Source: Lelliottia sp. WAP21
GTDB taxonomy: Bacteria; Pseudomonadota; Gammaproteobacteria; Enterobacterales; Enterobacteriaceae
Length of the DNA: 64,000 nt
Direction: 5' to 3'
NCBI RefSeq assembly: GCF_020532665.2
Contig: NZ_JAIWPG020000002.1
Coordinates: 372,001-436,000 of the forward strand
Shown here: piece by piece, positions 10,086 through 19,491 of the stretch
Layout: the number at the start of each line of letters is the position of its first letter
How positions within the stretch are numbered: position 1 is the stretch's first letter
Position numbers and translations under genes: made by a program
The notes under the pieces: generated by a model
The model's database searches: none
What the model was told of the DNA's origin: nothing
The model's input: the letters and a program-made list of their open reading frames with translations, nothing else

Positions 10086-10235
10086 ATGTTAGAGTTGTTG
10101 AAAAGTCTGGTATTCGCCGTGATCATGGTACCCGTAGTGATGGCCATCATCCTCGGCGCCATCTACGGTTTGGGTGAAGTGTTCAACCTGTTTTCGAACA
10201 TTGGTCACAGAGACCAGCCTAAAAAGCAGCATTGA
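10086..10235 (+). CDS. acrZ: AcrZ, small accessory protein of the AcrB drug pump
   Basis: A 49-residue single-span inner-membrane protein, [20 protein letters not shown] at the start and QPKKQH at the end, the length and hydrophobic pattern of E. coli AcrZ. It binds AcrB in the AcrAB-TolC pump and alters export of some drugs. The helix (about residues 6-30) contains the Pro that gives the bend seen in AcrZ. A GGAG site lies 8 bp upstream of the ATG. Between modE and modABC, as in E. coli. A -10-like TAGAAT occurs at 10052-10057. Confidence 0.93.
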   Translation: MLELLKSLVFAVIMVPVVMAIILGAIYGLGEVFNLFSNIGHRDQPKKQH

Positions 10236-10243
10236 TTTCCTCC

Positions 10244-10270
10244 AAAACGCCCGGCTTTCCCGGGCGTTTT
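10244..10270 (+). terminator. Terminator after acrZ
   Basis: Stem AAAACGCCCGG/CCGGGCGTTTT with a 5-nt loop, ending in a T run. It begins 8 bp after the acrZ stop codon. Confidence 0.9.
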
Positions 10271-10370
10271 GCTCTTAAGTTTTCGCCACTCCCGCCGATA
10301 TCTATTCCATTCGCCGTGCGCTTTACTCATTAATCGGTACGATTTAACGCTAGGATCTCCCCGGTGATAT

Positions 10371-10394
10371 CGTTATATTTATAAATATATAACG
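10371..10394 (+). promoter_or_regulatory. ModE box upstream of modA
   Basis: Perfect inverted repeat CGTTATAT, 8-bp AT spacer, ATATAACG, ending 20 bp before the modA start codon. It has the same architecture (8-8-8) as the site at 33405-33428 in front of moaA. It fits ModE-molybdate repression of modABC. Confidence 0.85.
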
Positions 10395-10413
10395 AAACTT
10401 ACAGGGGTTACTC

Positions 10414-11190
10414 ATGTCACGTACTGGATTACGTTTTTTCGCAGGGGCTATGCTGACGCTGACGTTCACCGGGCATGCGCTGGCTGATGAAGGTAAAATC
10501 ACCGTTTTCGCTGCTGCGTCACTGACGAACGCCATGCAGGATATTGCTGCACAGTATAAAAAAGAGCACCACGTGGACGTTGTGTCGTCTTTTGCCTCCT
10601 CGTCGACGCTGGCTCGCCAGATAGAGGCGGGTGCGCCAGCTGACCTGTTCATTTCCGCCGATCAGAAATGGATGGATTACGCGGCCGACAAAAAGGCGAT
10701 TGATACGGCGACTCGTGGCACATTGCTCGGTAACAGCCTTGTGCTAGTGGCGCCAAAAACCAGCGCCCAGGGCGATGTAACAATCAATAAAGAGACGCAA
10801 TGGACACGCCTGCTTAACGGTGGACGTCTGGCGGTAGGCGATCCGGAACACGTTCCCGCCGGGATCTATGCAAAAGAAGCGCTGCAAAAACTGGGGGCCT
10901 GGGATACATTGTCGGCAAAACTGGCACCGGCGGAAGACGTACGAGGCGCACTGGCGCTGGTGGAACGTAATGAAGCCCCGCTCGGGATTGTTTACGGTTC
11001 CGACGCCGTTGCCGGGAAAGGGGTTAAAGTCGTGGGCACCTTCCCGGAAGACTCCCACAAAAAAGTGGAATACCCGGCGGCCATTGTTGATGGACACAAA
11101 AATGCGACGGTCAGCGCCTTCTATGACTATCTGAAGGGGCCAGAAGCGTCGGCAATCTTCAAACGATATGGATTTACGACTCACGAATGA
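10414..11190 (+). CDS. modA: Molybdate-binding periplasmic protein ModA
   Basis: Periplasmic receptor of the ModABC importer for molybdate and tungstate. It is 258 aa, with a signal peptide ending HALA (about residue 24) before DEGKITVFAAASLTNAMQDI. The oxyanion-binding features are present: Ser in AAASLT, Ser in FASSSTLARQIEAGAPADLFISAD, and the later GIVYGSDA segment. It overlaps modB by the ATGA start/stop. Confidence 0.96.
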   Translation: MSRTGLRFFAGAMLTLTFTGHALADEGKITVFAAASLTNAMQDIAAQYKKEHHVDVVSSFASSSTLARQIEAGAPADLFISADQKWMDYAADKKAIDTATRGTLLGNSLVLVAPKTSAQGDVTINKETQWTRLLNGGRLAVGDPEHVPAGIYAKEALQKLGAWDTLSAKLAPAEDVRGALALVERNEAPLGIVYGSDAVAGKGVKVVGTFPEDSHKKVEYPAAIVDGHKNATVSAFYDYLKGPEASAIFKRYGFTTHE

Positions 11191-11876
11191 TATTGACGGA
11201 ACCTGAATGGCAGGCTGTACTGCTGAGCCTTAAAGTCTCTTCCCTGGCGGTGGCGTTCAGTTTGCCTTTTGGGATCTTTTTTGCCTGGTTACTGGTTCGC
11301 TGCCGGTTTCCTGGCAAGGCGTTGCTCGACAGCGTGCTTCATCTTCCTCTCGTTTTGCCGCCCGTTGTGGTGGGCTATCTATTACTGATCGCTATGGGGC
11401 GTCGCGGCTTTATTGGCCAGTGGTTATACGACTGGTTTGGCCTGACGTTTGCGTTCAGCTGGCGCGGCGCGGTGTTGGCTGCGGCGATCATGTCTTTTCC
11501 CCTGATGGTGCGCGCTATCCGGCTGGCGCTGGAAGGCGTCGATCTCAGGCTGGAGCAGGCGGCGCGTACGCTGGGTGCGGGGCGCTGGCGCGTCTTTATG
11601 ACCATCACCTTACCGCTGACGTTGCCCGGCATTATTGTGGGCACGGTCCTGGCGTTCGCCCGATCGCTGGGGGAATTTGGTGCCACCATTACGTTTGTTT
11701 CTAACATTCCCGGTGAAACGCGTACGCTTCCGTCGGCGATGTATACCCTGATACAAACCCCTGGTGGCGAAGGCGCTGCCGCGCGGTTGTGCATTATCTC
11801 GATTGTGCTGGCGCTGGTGTCGCTGCTCATTTCTGAATGGCTGGCGCGCGTGAGCCGTGAGCGGATGGGGAAATAA
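11187..11876 (+). CDS. modB: Molybdate ABC transporter permease ModB
   Basis: Inner-membrane channel subunit, 229 aa as in E. coli. It has about five membrane spans. The EAA loop that contacts ModC reads [35 protein letters not shown] (broken here by family conservation at EQAARTLGA and LP). The start overlaps modA by 4 nt and the gene ends 2 bp before modC, so translation is coupled. Confidence 0.96.
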   Translation: MILTEPEWQAVLLSLKVSSLAVAFSLPFGIFFAWLLVRCRFPGKALLDSVLHLPLVLPPVVVGYLLLIAMGRRGFIGQWLYDWFGLTFAFSWRGAVLAAAIMSFPLMVRAIRLALEGVDLRLEQAARTLGAGRWRVFMTITLPLTLPGIIVGTVLAFARSLGEFGATITFVSNIPGETRTLPSAMYTLIQTPGGEGAAARLCIISIVLALVSLLISEWLARVSRERMGK

Positions 11877-11878
11877 TC

Positions 11879-12937
11879 ATGCTTGAACTGAATTTCACCC
11901 AAACGCTGGGTAACCATACCCTGACGCTGAATGAAACGCTTCCCGCCAGTGGCATCACCGCCGTCTTTGGTGTCTCAGGGGCGGGAAAAACGTCGCTTAT
12001 CAACGCCATCAGCGGTCTCACGCGTCCTCAAACCGGCCGCATCGTGCTAAATGACCGCGTGCTGACGGACGTTGACCGCAAGATCTTTCTTGCCCCGGAG
12101 AGGCGTCGGATTGGTTATGTTTTCCAGGACGCACGACTGTTTCCCCATTACAAAGTGCGCGGCAATCTGCGTTATGGCATGGCCAAAAGCATGGCCGCGC
12201 AGTTTGATCATCTGGTCTCTCTGCTGGGCATTGAAGCCTTACTGGATCGACTACCGTCCTCGCTCTCCGGAGGCGAAAAACAGCGCGTGGCGATAGGGCG
12301 TGCTCTGTTAACCGCCCCGGACCTCTTGCTGCTGGATGAACCGCTGGCGTCTCTCGATATTCCGCGCAAACGTGAACTGCTGCCGTATCTTCAGCGACTG
12401 GCGCGCGAAATTAATATCCCCATGCTCTACGTCAGCCACTCTCTGGATGAGATTTTGCATCTGGCGGACAAAGTGCTGGTGCTGGAAAACGGCAACGTGA
12501 AAGCCTTCGGCAATCTTGAAGAAGTCTGGGGAAGCAGCGTCATGCATCCCTGGCTGCCAAAAGAGCAGCAGAGCAGCATTCTGAAGGTCAGCGTGATGGA
12601 GCATCATCCACACTATGCCATGACGGCGCTGGCGCTGGGCGACCAGCATTTGTGGGTCAACAGGATAGATAAGCCGCTGCAAACGGCGCTGCGGATCCGT
12701 ATTCAAGCCTCGGATGTCTCGCTTGTTCTGCAACCACCGCTGCAAACCAGTATCCGTAATATTCTGCGTGCAAAGGTAGCTCAGTGTCTTGACGACAACG
12801 GGCAGGTCGAAGTGCAACTGGACGTGGGAAGTAAAACCCTGTGGGCGCGTATCAGCCCCTGGGCCAGAGATGAGTTAGGCATCAAACCTGGCCTGTGGCT
12901 TTACGCGCAAATCAAGAGCGTCTCGATTACGACCTGA
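11879..12937 (+). CDS. modC: Molybdate ABC transporter ATPase ModC
   Basis: ATPase of the ModABC importer, 352 aa as in E. coli. It carries Walker [10 protein letters not shown] (31-39), signature [10 protein letters not shown] and Walker [13 protein letters not shown]. The switch His lies in [11 protein letters not shown]-terminal Mop-like domain (about residues 290-350) can bind molybdate and give feedback inhibition. The stop codon abuts the last codon of the convergent ybhA with no space for a terminator. Confidence 0.97.
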   Translation: MLELNFTQTLGNHTLTLNETLPASGITAVFGVSGAGKTSLINAISGLTRPQTGRIVLNDRVLTDVDRKIFLAPERRRIGYVFQDARLFPHYKVRGNLRYGMAKSMAAQFDHLVSLLGIEALLDRLPSSLSGGEKQRVAIGRALLTAPDLLLLDEPLASLDIPRKRELLPYLQRLAREINIPMLYVSHSLDEILHLADKVLVLENGNVKAFGNLEEVWGSSVMHPWLPKEQQSSILKVSVMEHHPHYAMTALALGDQHLWVNRIDKPLQTALRIRIQASDVSLVLQPPLQTSIRNILRAKVAQCLDDNGQVEVQLDVGSKTLWARISPWARDELGIKPGLWLYAQIKSVSITT

Positions 12938-13756
12938 TCACAGCAGATGGGTGTAGATATACTGCGCAATGCTGTCGGTGGTGTTATCGCCAATCACGAT
13001 ATTGGCGCGCGCTTTTACCGCATCATCGGCGTTACCCATCGCCACCCCGATACCCGCTGCTTCCAGCATGCTGATGTCATTGTAGTTATCGCCAAAGGCA
13101 ATGACATCCTGCATTGATCCTCCCTGCGACTCGACAAATTGCGTCAGGCGTTTACCCTTACTGTTGCCTTTGCGGGCGATATCGACCTGATCGTGCCATG
13201 ACCATTCGCATTCCAGACCTAGCGTTTGCTCCACGTGCAGGGCAAATTCATTGAGCTTTGTGGTGTCTTCATCGGTCAGGGCAAATTTCCAGATAGCGTC
13301 GACTTCTTCAGCAGCCTGGCGCAAAGAGGAGACCTGCGTGAAGACCGGACGCTGCGCTTCAGGCAGCGAAAGCGCCCAGTTACTGGTGCGAATCACGTGG
13401 CCGGTAGGGCGCTCATACAGCATGGCATTATCGACATACATCAGGCCGTGAACAGCGTGTTCATCCAGCATGTCAATCAGTTGCAGGGCTTGTTGTGCAG
13501 GCAAGGGATCGGCTTGCAGAACCTTTTTTGCTTGATAATCATACAAATAAGTGCCATTACAACAAATTGCAGGTGTATCTAATGCCAGTGCCTGATAAAA
13601 AGGATGAATGGCAACGTGATGTCGGCCCGTGACGATGAGAAGTTGATACCCTGCTTCCTGAGCACGTTTCAGTGCCTCGAGCGAAGAGGGGAGCAAGGTT
13701 TTTTGCGGGGTCAGTAAGGTACCGTCTAAATCCAGAGCAATCACACGCGAGGTCAT
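12938..13756 (-). CDS. ybhA: HAD-family sugar/pyridoxal phosphatase YbhA
   Basis: Cof-type HAD hydrolase of 272 aa, the E. coli YbhA length. The E. coli protein is reported to dephosphorylate pyridoxal phosphate and fructose 1,6-bisphosphate. Motif I is DLDGTLL (9-15), motif II is the Thr in LLIVTGR, and motif III/IV is the Lys in KGKRLTQFV with GDNYNDISML. A type C2 cap lies between about 85 and 190. Convergent with modC and divergent from pgl. Confidence 0.92.
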   Translation of the reverse strand: MTSRVIALDLDGTLLTPQKTLLPSSLEALKRAQEAGYQLLIVTGRHHVAIHPFYQALALDTPAICCNGTYLYDYQAKKVLQADPLPAQQALQLIDMLDEHAVHGLMYVDNAMLYERPTGHVIRTSNWALSLPEAQRPVFTQVSSLRQAAEEVDAIWKFALTDEDTTKLNEFALHVEQTLGLECEWSWHDQVDIARKGNSKGKRLTQFVESQGGSMQDVIAFGDNYNDISMLEAAGIGVAMGNADDAVKARANIVIGDNTTDSIAQYIYTHLL

Positions 13757-13896
13757 TTTTTATTCCGGGTTAATATTGAATTTAAGATCTGATGGGATGG
13801 TACACCGAGAGGCGAAAGCATCAAAATCCCCGGCTCAAATTCAGCATTTGCCGTTAAAAGTTAACTACTTTCATGCGCAGTGAGGAGTGAGTATTC

Positions 13897-14892
13897 ATGA
13901 AACAAACCGTCTATACCGCCAGTCCTGAAAGCCAGCAGATCCACGTCTGGCGTCTGAATTCCGAAGGTACGCTCACCCTGGTTCAGGTTGTTGATGTGCC
14001 AGGACAGGTTCAGCCGATGGTGATTAGCCCGGATAAACGTTTCCTGTACGTTGGCGTTCGTCCGGAGTTCCGCGTGCTGGCCTATCGTATCTCACCCGAT
14101 GACGGTGCACTCACCTACACCGCCGAGGCCGCCCTGCCAGGCAGCCCGACGCACATCTCCACCGATCGTCAAGGTCGCTTTATCTTTAGCGGCTCCTACA
14201 ATGCGGGCTGCGTGAGCGTCACGCGTCTTGACGACGGTATTCCTGTTGAAACCGTCGACGTGGTGGAAGGGCTGGAAGGCTGTCATTCGGCGAATATCTC
14301 CCCGGACAACCGCACGCTGTGGGTGCCGGCGCTGAAGCAGGATCGCATTTGCCTGTTCACCCTCAGTGAGGACGGTCACCTGGTGGCGCAAGAACCTGCC
14401 GAAGTCACCACCGTTGAAGGTGCAGGCCCGCGTCACATGGTGTTCCACCCGAATCAGCAGTTTGCCTATGTTGTGAACGAACTGAACAGCTCCGTTGACG
14501 TGTGGCAACTGAACGACGCGCACGGTCAAATCGAGTGCGTGCAGACGCTGGATATGATGCCAGCTGACTTTACCGATACGCGCTGGGCGGCGGATATTCA
14601 CCTCACCCCGAACGGACGTCACCTCTATGCCTGCGATCGCACTTCCAGCCTTATCACGATTTTCAGCGTGTCTGAAGATGGTAGCGTACTGGCCGTGGAA
14701 GGCTTCCAGCCGACGGAAACACAGCCGCGCGGGTTTAACGTCGATTTCAGCGGTAAATACCTGATTGCCGCAGGGCAAAAGTCCCATCATATCGCCCTGT
14801 ATGAAATCAATGGCGAGCAGGGCCTGCTGGAAGAGAAAGGACGCTACGCGGTAGGACAAGGCCCAATGTGGGTCGTCGTCAACGCACACTAA
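13897..14892 (+). CDS. pgl: 6-phosphogluconolactonase
   Basis: Hydrolyses 6-phosphogluconolactone in the oxidative pentose phosphate pathway. It is 331 aa, as in E. coli Pgl (formerly YbhE). It is a seven-bladed propeller with recurring blade motifs such as [36 protein letters not shown] and [13 protein letters not shown]. The ATG at 13897 has a GAGGAG site 11 bp upstream. Single-gene unit closed by a strong terminator. Confidence 0.96.
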   Translation: MKQTVYTASPESQQIHVWRLNSEGTLTLVQVVDVPGQVQPMVISPDKRFLYVGVRPEFRVLAYRISPDDGALTYTAEAALPGSPTHISTDRQGRFIFSGSYNAGCVSVTRLDDGIPVETVDVVEGLEGCHSANISPDNRTLWVPALKQDRICLFTLSEDGHLVAQEPAEVTTVEGAGPRHMVFHPNQQFAYVVNELNSSVDVWQLNDAHGQIECVQTLDMMPADFTDTRWAADIHLTPNGRHLYACDRTSSLITIFSVSEDGSVLAVEGFQPTETQPRGFNVDFSGKYLIAAGQKSHHIALYEINGEQGLLEEKGRYAVGQGPMWVVVNAH

Positions 14893-14903
14893 TCTGGCGC
14901 AAT

Positions 14904-14932
14904 AAAAAACCTCGCAGATGCGAGGTTTTTTT
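14904..14932. terminator. Bidirectional terminator between pgl and ybhC
   Basis: Stem ACCTCGCA/TGCGAGGT flanked by A-run and T-run on opposite sides. It serves both convergent genes. Confidence 0.9.
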
Positions 14933-14949
14933 ATGTCCGAAAAGCGGCG

Positions 14950-16233
14950 TTATTGTTTTGGTTCAGCAACCACTTTGCTACCCAGACCGCGGTTGTTGTA
15001 TTCCCACATGCGGTTGAAGTTAGCGTCGTTCAGGTTGCGCTGCACGTTACCTTTGTCATCCAGGGTGCCGGTATTGCCGGAGTAAGGACGTTTAGAGATC
15101 GCGGCATCGGCCCAGGGTTTCGCCACATTGAAACCTTCGTTGATGACGCTATCGCGGATCACTACTTGTCCATTGGTGGCAGAGTCGGCATCCAGCGAGC
15201 GGCCCAGCTGTGCAACATTGTCACCGGAAGCGGTGAAGCGGCTGTTGACTGCCAGGAAGCCATAGAACAGGTTAGACAGGGTCGCTGGCGCGAAAACATA
15301 ACCTTCCTGCTGGGTACGCGAGTTCACCACGCGGAAATCGGTGTTATCAAATACCACCGCGCCACGGCCAGAAACAATATCCACATCGCCTTCGATGTAG
15401 CTGTTTGTCACCAGAGTGCGGGTCAGACGGTTATTTTGCAGCGTGTTCTGCAAACCGCTGTTGGTCACAAAGAAGGTGTTCTGACGGCCCAGAACGTTCA
15501 CTTTATTGATCTGCACTTTGTCGCCATCGGAACGCAGGGCAACGGCCTGGTGATTACCTGCATCCACGCTGTCGCCAACGGTATTCTGGATGGTCAGGTT
15601 CTGCAGCTGCAAGCCATTATTCTGCGACCAGAAGACCGCTGAACACATCACGCCAATGGTCGTGCTGCGCTTGCTCTGGCAGTTATCGAACATATACCAC
15701 GCCGGTTTGCCCGGCATATATTTACCGGCCGGGTTCACCAGATGGCGCCATGTCGTGCTGTCGATCTCAGAGTCGATGGCCTGACCGATTTTCACATCTG
15801 ACGCTTTTTCACCGGTTCCGTAAATCGTGATGCTGCCTGGTGCGGCTGGCACGTAGACCGTCCCTTCGTATTCACCCGGCATAATAGCGATGTACTGGCG
15901 AGAGGCGCTGTGACGGGTAATGGCTGCGTCAACGGCGGCCTGAATCGAGGTATGGGTCACTCCCGGCGTACCGGCAGGGCCAACAATAAAGTTAGGTTTT
16001 TCAGGCAGACGGATAGCTGACGGGCTCCACGGTGCCGCGTTCGCATCCATCGATGAGAAATAGTGCGCCTGGCTAAAGTTTTTCGCTTCGTCAGCCGACA
16101 GAATCGGGCGAGAGGCCGTCCCCGGAGCAGCCTGCTCAGAAGGTCGTTGGTCCGGTGGCGTTGAGCTACACGCGGACAGTGTCACGCCAAAAGCGAGGGC
16201 CATTGCCAGACGGGAAATCCTGGACATATTCAA
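14950..16233 (-). CDS. ybhC: Outer-membrane lipoprotein YbhC, pectinesterase family
   Basis: Lipoprotein of the pectin methylesterase fold, 427 aa, the E. coli YbhC length, when TTG at 16231-16233 is used. That TTG sits 7 bp from AGGAG. An ATG two codons later (16225-16227) is the alternative. Lipobox LSAC puts the acylated Cys at about residue 22. The chain is a right-handed beta-helix. The pectinesterase catalytic region appears as GDVDIVSGRGAVVFDN, with the Asp kept but surrounding residues changed. E. coli YbhC is described as lacking pectinesterase activity and is sometimes annotated as an acyl-CoA thioesterase, so the substrate is uncertain. The leader holds the attB-like site. Confidence 0.9.
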   Translation of the reverse strand: MNMSRISRLAMALAFGVTLSACSSTPPDQRPSEQAAPGTASRPILSADEAKNFSQAHYFSSMDANAAPWSPSAIRLPEKPNFIVGPAGTPGVTHTSIQAAVDAAITRHSASRQYIAIMPGEYEGTVYVPAAPGSITIYGTGEKASDVKIGQAIDSEIDSTTWRHLVNPAGKYMPGKPAWYMFDNCQSKRSTTIGVMCSAVFWSQNNGLQLQNLTIQNTVGDSVDAGNHQAVALRSDGDKVQINKVNVLGRQNTFFVTNSGLQNTLQNNRLTRTLVTNSYIEGDVDIVSGRGAVVFDNTDFRVVNSRTQQEGYVFAPATLSNLFYGFLAVNSRFTASGDNVAQLGRSLDADSATNGQVVIRDSVINEGFNVAKPWADAAISKRPYSGNTGTLDDKGNVQRNLNDANFNRMWEYNNRGLGSKVVAEPKQ

Positions 16234-16278
16234 GGGAAAGCTCCTGAGTTCACGAATCAAAGGGATAGTCGAAATAGC

Positions 16279-16299
16279 CTGCTTTTTTATACTAAGTTG
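16279..16299 (+). other. Phage lambda attB-like attachment site, unoccupied
   Basis: The 15-bp common core GCTTTTTTATACTAA (16281-16295) is identical to the lambda attachment core. The wider 21-bp attB differs only at one base on the right (AAGTTG for AACTTG). The site is upstream of ybhC, in the gal-bio interval where lambda attB lies in E. coli. No prophage is present. Confidence 0.85.
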
Positions 16300-16395
16300 A
16301 GCGAAACGGGAAGATGAATCCGGTAAAAAGTTGCATTTTCTCACCCGACTCCCGGGAACGTTATCATCATTGCGTCACACTTTCGCGCAAGAGGG

Positions 16396-16434
16396 TTGAC
16401 AGAGGCGGCGGAATCAAAATAAATGTCTATACAA
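16396..16434 (+). promoter_or_regulatory. hutIGC promoter and HutC operator
   Basis: A perfect -35 (TTGACA, 16396-16401) is followed about 17 bp later by a weak AT-rich -10 near 16418-16424. The operator core TGTCTATACAA at 16424-16434 is identical to the one in front of hutU. HutC bound here would block RNA polymerase. Operator identity is inferred from the shared core and the known HutC-type half sites TTGT/ACAA. Confidence 0.65.
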
Positions 16435-16455
16435 CCCATGACAAGTGGAAGTCCC

Positions 16456-17676
16456 ATGCAGCAGCTTCTTCCCGACGATGTTATCTGGCGCAATGCACGA
16501 CTCGCCACGCTGGATCCGTCCCGTTCTGAACCCTACGGTATGCTCGATAATCAGGCGCTTATCGTCCGCGATAGCATGATTGTGGCGCGGGTGCCGGAGT
16601 CTGAACTGCCCGCTCATCCCCACAGTATCGATCTTCAGGGGCGGCTGGTCACGCCGGGGCTGATTGATTGCCATACCCACTTGATCTTCGGCGGTAATCG
16701 GGCCGCAGAATGGGAGCAGCGGCTCAACGGCGTCTCCTATCAGGCCCTGAGCGCGCAGGGCGGGGGAATCAACGCCACCGTCGCGGCAACCCGCGCCAGC
16801 TCACCGGAAACATTAACAGCGCTTGCTGAACAGCGGCTGCGTCGTCTGATGCGTGAGGGCGTGACCACGATTGAAATCAAATCGGGATATGGCCTGAACC
16901 TCGACGCGGAAGAAAAAATGCTGCGGGTAGCGCATCAACTCGCCCGCCAACATGCCATTGAGGTTAGTCCCACTCTGCTGGCCGCGCATGCGGTACCGGT
17001 TGAGTTCCGCGGGGATCCGGATCGCTATCTCACGCTCGTGTGCGAGCAGATTATGCCGTCTCTCTGGCAGCAGGGCCTTTTTGAGGCCGTTGATGTCTTT
17101 TGTGAAAACGTCGGGTTCAGCACGGCGCAAACTGAACGCGTCTTTCAGGCGGCAACCGCGCTCGGCATTCCCGTTAAGGGCCACGTGGAGCAGCTCTCCC
17201 GACTGGGCGGAGCAGCGCTGATCAGCCGGTTTAAGGGCTTGTCTGCCGATCATATTGAGTATCTTGATGACGCCGGTGTGGCTGCCATGGCGCAGCAGGG
17301 CACCGTTGCGGTGTTACTCCCCGGGGCGTTTTACTTCCTTCAGGAACGCCAGCGTCCGCCAGTTGAACAACTGCGTAAGCAAGGCGTGCCGATGGCCGTG
17401 GCGACCGATTACAATCCCGGTACCAGCCCGTTTGCCAGCCTGCATCTGGCGATGAACATGGCCTGCGTCCAGTTCGGGCTGACGCCGGAAGAGGCCTGGG
17501 CCGGGGTGACGCGCCATGCCGCGCACGCGCTGGGACGCGGCGCGACTCATGGCCAGCTAGCCGCCGGTTTTGTGGCGGATTTTATCGTCTGGGATGCAGA
17601 GCATCCTGTTGAGATGGTCTACGAGCCGGGGCGCAATCCTCTTTATCAACGCATTTTCCGCGGGAAGGTCACATGA
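16456..17676 (+). CDS. hutI: Imidazolonepropionase
   Basis: Third enzyme of histidine breakdown: hydrolyses 4-imidazolone-5-propanoate to N-formimidoyl-glutamate. It is an amidohydrolase-fold protein of 406 aa from [21 protein letters not shown]. The metal-binding [12 protein letters not shown] motif, the KSGYGLN substrate segment, VKGHVEQLS and the TDYNPGTSP segment are all present. In-frame ATGs at 16423 and 16438 exist, but the first coincides with the operator and expected transcription start. I therefore prefer 16456, which has GGAAG 4 bp upstream. It overlaps hutG by 4 nt. Confidence 0.94.
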   Translation: MQQLLPDDVIWRNARLATLDPSRSEPYGMLDNQALIVRDSMIVARVPESELPAHPHSIDLQGRLVTPGLIDCHTHLIFGGNRAAEWEQRLNGVSYQALSAQGGGINATVAATRASSPETLTALAEQRLRRLMREGVTTIEIKSGYGLNLDAEEKMLRVAHQLARQHAIEVSPTLLAAHAVPVEFRGDPDRYLTLVCEQIMPSLWQQGLFEAVDVFCENVGFSTAQTERVFQAATALGIPVKGHVEQLSRLGGAALISRFKGLSADHIEYLDDAGVAAMAQQGTVAVLLPGAFYFLQERQRPPVEQLRKQGVPMAVATDYNPGTSPFASLHLAMNMACVQFGLTPEEAWAGVTRHAAHALGRGATHGQLAAGFVADFIVWDAEHPVEMVYEPGRNPLYQRIFRGKVT

Positions 17677-18611
17677 AACAGTGGCAACCTACGTCCCGCA
17701 CGGTCTGGCAGGGCCGTGACGATCGGACTGAAGCTGCCAACGCCCTGCGTATTTTCCAGACAATAGCCATCGCTGACGCGCAACCCCCGGTCCGCGACGG
17801 CCTCGCGCTCATCGGTTTTGCCAGCGATGAGGGGGTAAAGCGCAATCAGGGCAGGCCAGGGGCGGCAGAATCGCCCGATCTGATCCGTCAGGCGCTGGCG
17901 AATATGGCGAGCCATTCAGGCCATGAGCGGCTGCAGGATCGGGGCACTTTTCTGGTCGCAGACGGCCAGCTTGAGGCCGCCCAGCAGACGGTCAGTGATG
18001 AGGTAAAAGCGTGTCAGCAGGCGGGGATGCGTACGCTGGTTTTGGGGGGCGGGCATGAAACGGCCTGGGCTCACGGGCGAGGGGTTCTGGATGCCTTTCC
18101 GGACGCGCGCGTGGCCATTGTTAATCTGGATGCCCATCTTGATTTACGTCAGGCGGCGTACGCCACTTCCGGCACGCCCTTTCTGCAGCTGGCGCGTCAC
18201 TGCCAGTCTCAGGGTCGGGAATTCCAGTACGCCTGCCTGGGCGTGAGCCGGGCGGGGAATACCCAGGCGCTATGGGATGAAGCCCATCGCCTGGGCGTGA
18301 CCGTCGTCGAGGATATTCATTTTCGCCGCGATGCCGCCGACGCGCTGGAGCGGATTCTGGCAGAGGCCGACAGGGTGTATTTAACCCTGGATCTGGATGT
18401 TCTGCCTGCAGGGGAGATGCCTGCCGTCTCAGCTCCGGCGGCATTAGGGATCCCGGCGCTGGATCTGTTACCCCTTATCGAACGCCTTTGCCGCAGCGGG
18501 AAACTGCAGGCAGCCGATCTGGTAGAATTCAATCCGCATTACGACAGAGACGGTCAGGGTGCGCGCCTGGCCGCGCGGCTGGCCTGGCAAATCGCTCATT
18601 GGTGGGCATAA
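17673..18611 (+). CDS. hutG: Formimidoylglutamase
   Basis: Last enzyme of the pathway: splits N-formimidoyl-glutamate to glutamate and formamide. It belongs to the ureohydrolase (arginase/agmatinase) family and is 312 aa. The manganese ligands are visible in [20 protein letters not shown] and LDLDVLPA. The start overlaps hutI (ATGA), and hutC follows after 18 bp, so hutI-hutG-hutC form one operon. Confidence 0.95.
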   Translation: MKQWQPTSRTVWQGRDDRTEAANALRIFQTIAIADAQPPVRDGLALIGFASDEGVKRNQGRPGAAESPDLIRQALANMASHSGHERLQDRGTFLVADGQLEAAQQTVSDEVKACQQAGMRTLVLGGGHETAWAHGRGVLDAFPDARVAIVNLDAHLDLRQAAYATSGTPFLQLARHCQSQGREFQYACLGVSRAGNTQALWDEAHRLGVTVVEDIHFRRDAADALERILAEADRVYLTLDLDVLPAGEMPAVSAPAALGIPALDLLPLIERLCRSGKLQAADLVEFNPHYDRDGQGARLAARLAWQIAHWWA

Positions 18612-18629
18612 CATTTTTAAGGAGTCAGC

Positions 18630-19364
18630 ATGTTTTCACGCTCACCGGGTCAGCTCTCTGGCACCCCCGCACCCTTTTATGAAAAGGTGAAGCAGGCGAT
18701 CAGCGAGAAAATCGCGACAGGTCACTGGCGTGCGCACGATCGCATCCCTTCTGAGGCCGAGCTGGTGGCACAGTTTGGGTTTAGCCGTATGACTATCAAC
18801 CGCGCCTTGCGCGAGCTCACGGACGAAGGGCTGTTGGTGCGTTTGCAGGGGGTCGGGACGTTTGTTGCGGAGCCAAAAGGGCAGTCGGCTCTGTTTGAAA
18901 TTCGCAGCATCGCCGATGAGATTGCCGCACGACATCACCATCACCGCTGCGAAGTGTTAAAACTCGACGTCGTGCAGGCCAGTGCCGAGCAGGCGGCAGA
19001 GTTGAACGTCGCGGAAGGGACGTCAATATTCCATTCGGTGATGGTCCATTTCGAAAACGATATTCCGGTTCAGATTGAAGATCGCTGCGTTAATGCGCTG
19101 CGCGTACCGGACTACTTGCTTCAGGATTATACCCAGACCACCCCGCACGCTTACCTTTCGCAGGTTGCCCCGTTAACCGAAGGGGAGCATATCGTTGAGG
19201 CGGTGCGTGCCACACCGCAGGAGTGCGCGTGGCTGAGAATCAAAGAGCATGACCCCTGCCTGCTCATTCGCCGGCGTACCTGGTCCTCATCGCAGATTGT
19301 CTCCCAGGCGAAGCTGCTTTTCCCGGGCACCCGATACCGTCTGCAAGGGCATTTTATGTCCTGA
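18630..19364 (+). CDS. hutC: Histidine utilisation repressor HutC
   Basis: GntR-family repressor of hut genes that is released by urocanate. It is 244 aa. The N-terminal winged helix (about 14-80) reads FYEKVKQAISEKIATGHW, then DRIPSEAELVAQFGFSRMTINRAL. The C-terminal UTRA ligand domain (about 95-240) ends with GTRYRLQGHF. Start ATG at 18630 with AAGGAG 7 bp upstream. As last gene of its own operon it should autoregulate through the operator before hutI. Confidence 0.95.
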   Translation: MFSRSPGQLSGTPAPFYEKVKQAISEKIATGHWRAHDRIPSEAELVAQFGFSRMTINRALRELTDEGLLVRLQGVGTFVAEPKGQSALFEIRSIADEIAARHHHHRCEVLKLDVVQASAEQAAELNVAEGTSIFHSVMVHFENDIPVQIEDRCVNALRVPDYLLQDYTQTTPHAYLSQVAPLTEGEHIVEAVRATPQECAWLRIKEHDPCLLIRRRTWSSSQIVSQAKLLFPGTRYRLQGHFMS

Positions 19365-19427
19365 GCGGGCAAAGCGTGATAGCTAACGCAATATCACAAA
19401 ATTGTATCTTTTTTGTTAAATCCACCC

Positions 19428-19456
19428 TTGTGCGTAGTTGTCTATACAAGTATATC
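19428..19456 (+). promoter_or_regulatory. hutUH promoter with embedded HutC operator
   Basis: A -35-like TTGTGC (19428-19433) and a -10-like TATATC (19451-19456) are spaced 17 bp. The operator GTTGTCTATACAAG (19437-19450) fills the spacer, so repressor and polymerase would exclude each other. The 11-bp core TGTCTATACAA (19439-19449) is shared with the hutI operator. Confidence 0.65.
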
Positions 19457-19491
19457 TATTTGTATCTTTCATCCCGTATGAGGTCTACACA

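Noticed and set aside
16423-16455. Longer hutI starting at the first ATG
   Set aside because: That ATG lies inside the HutC operator core and at the expected transcription start; the later ATG has its own GGAAG site.
19444-19459. NAC binding site (ATA-N9-TAT) at the hutU promoter
   Set aside because: The nearest match has a 10-bp gap, one base too long, so nitrogen control by NAC could not be supported from sequence.
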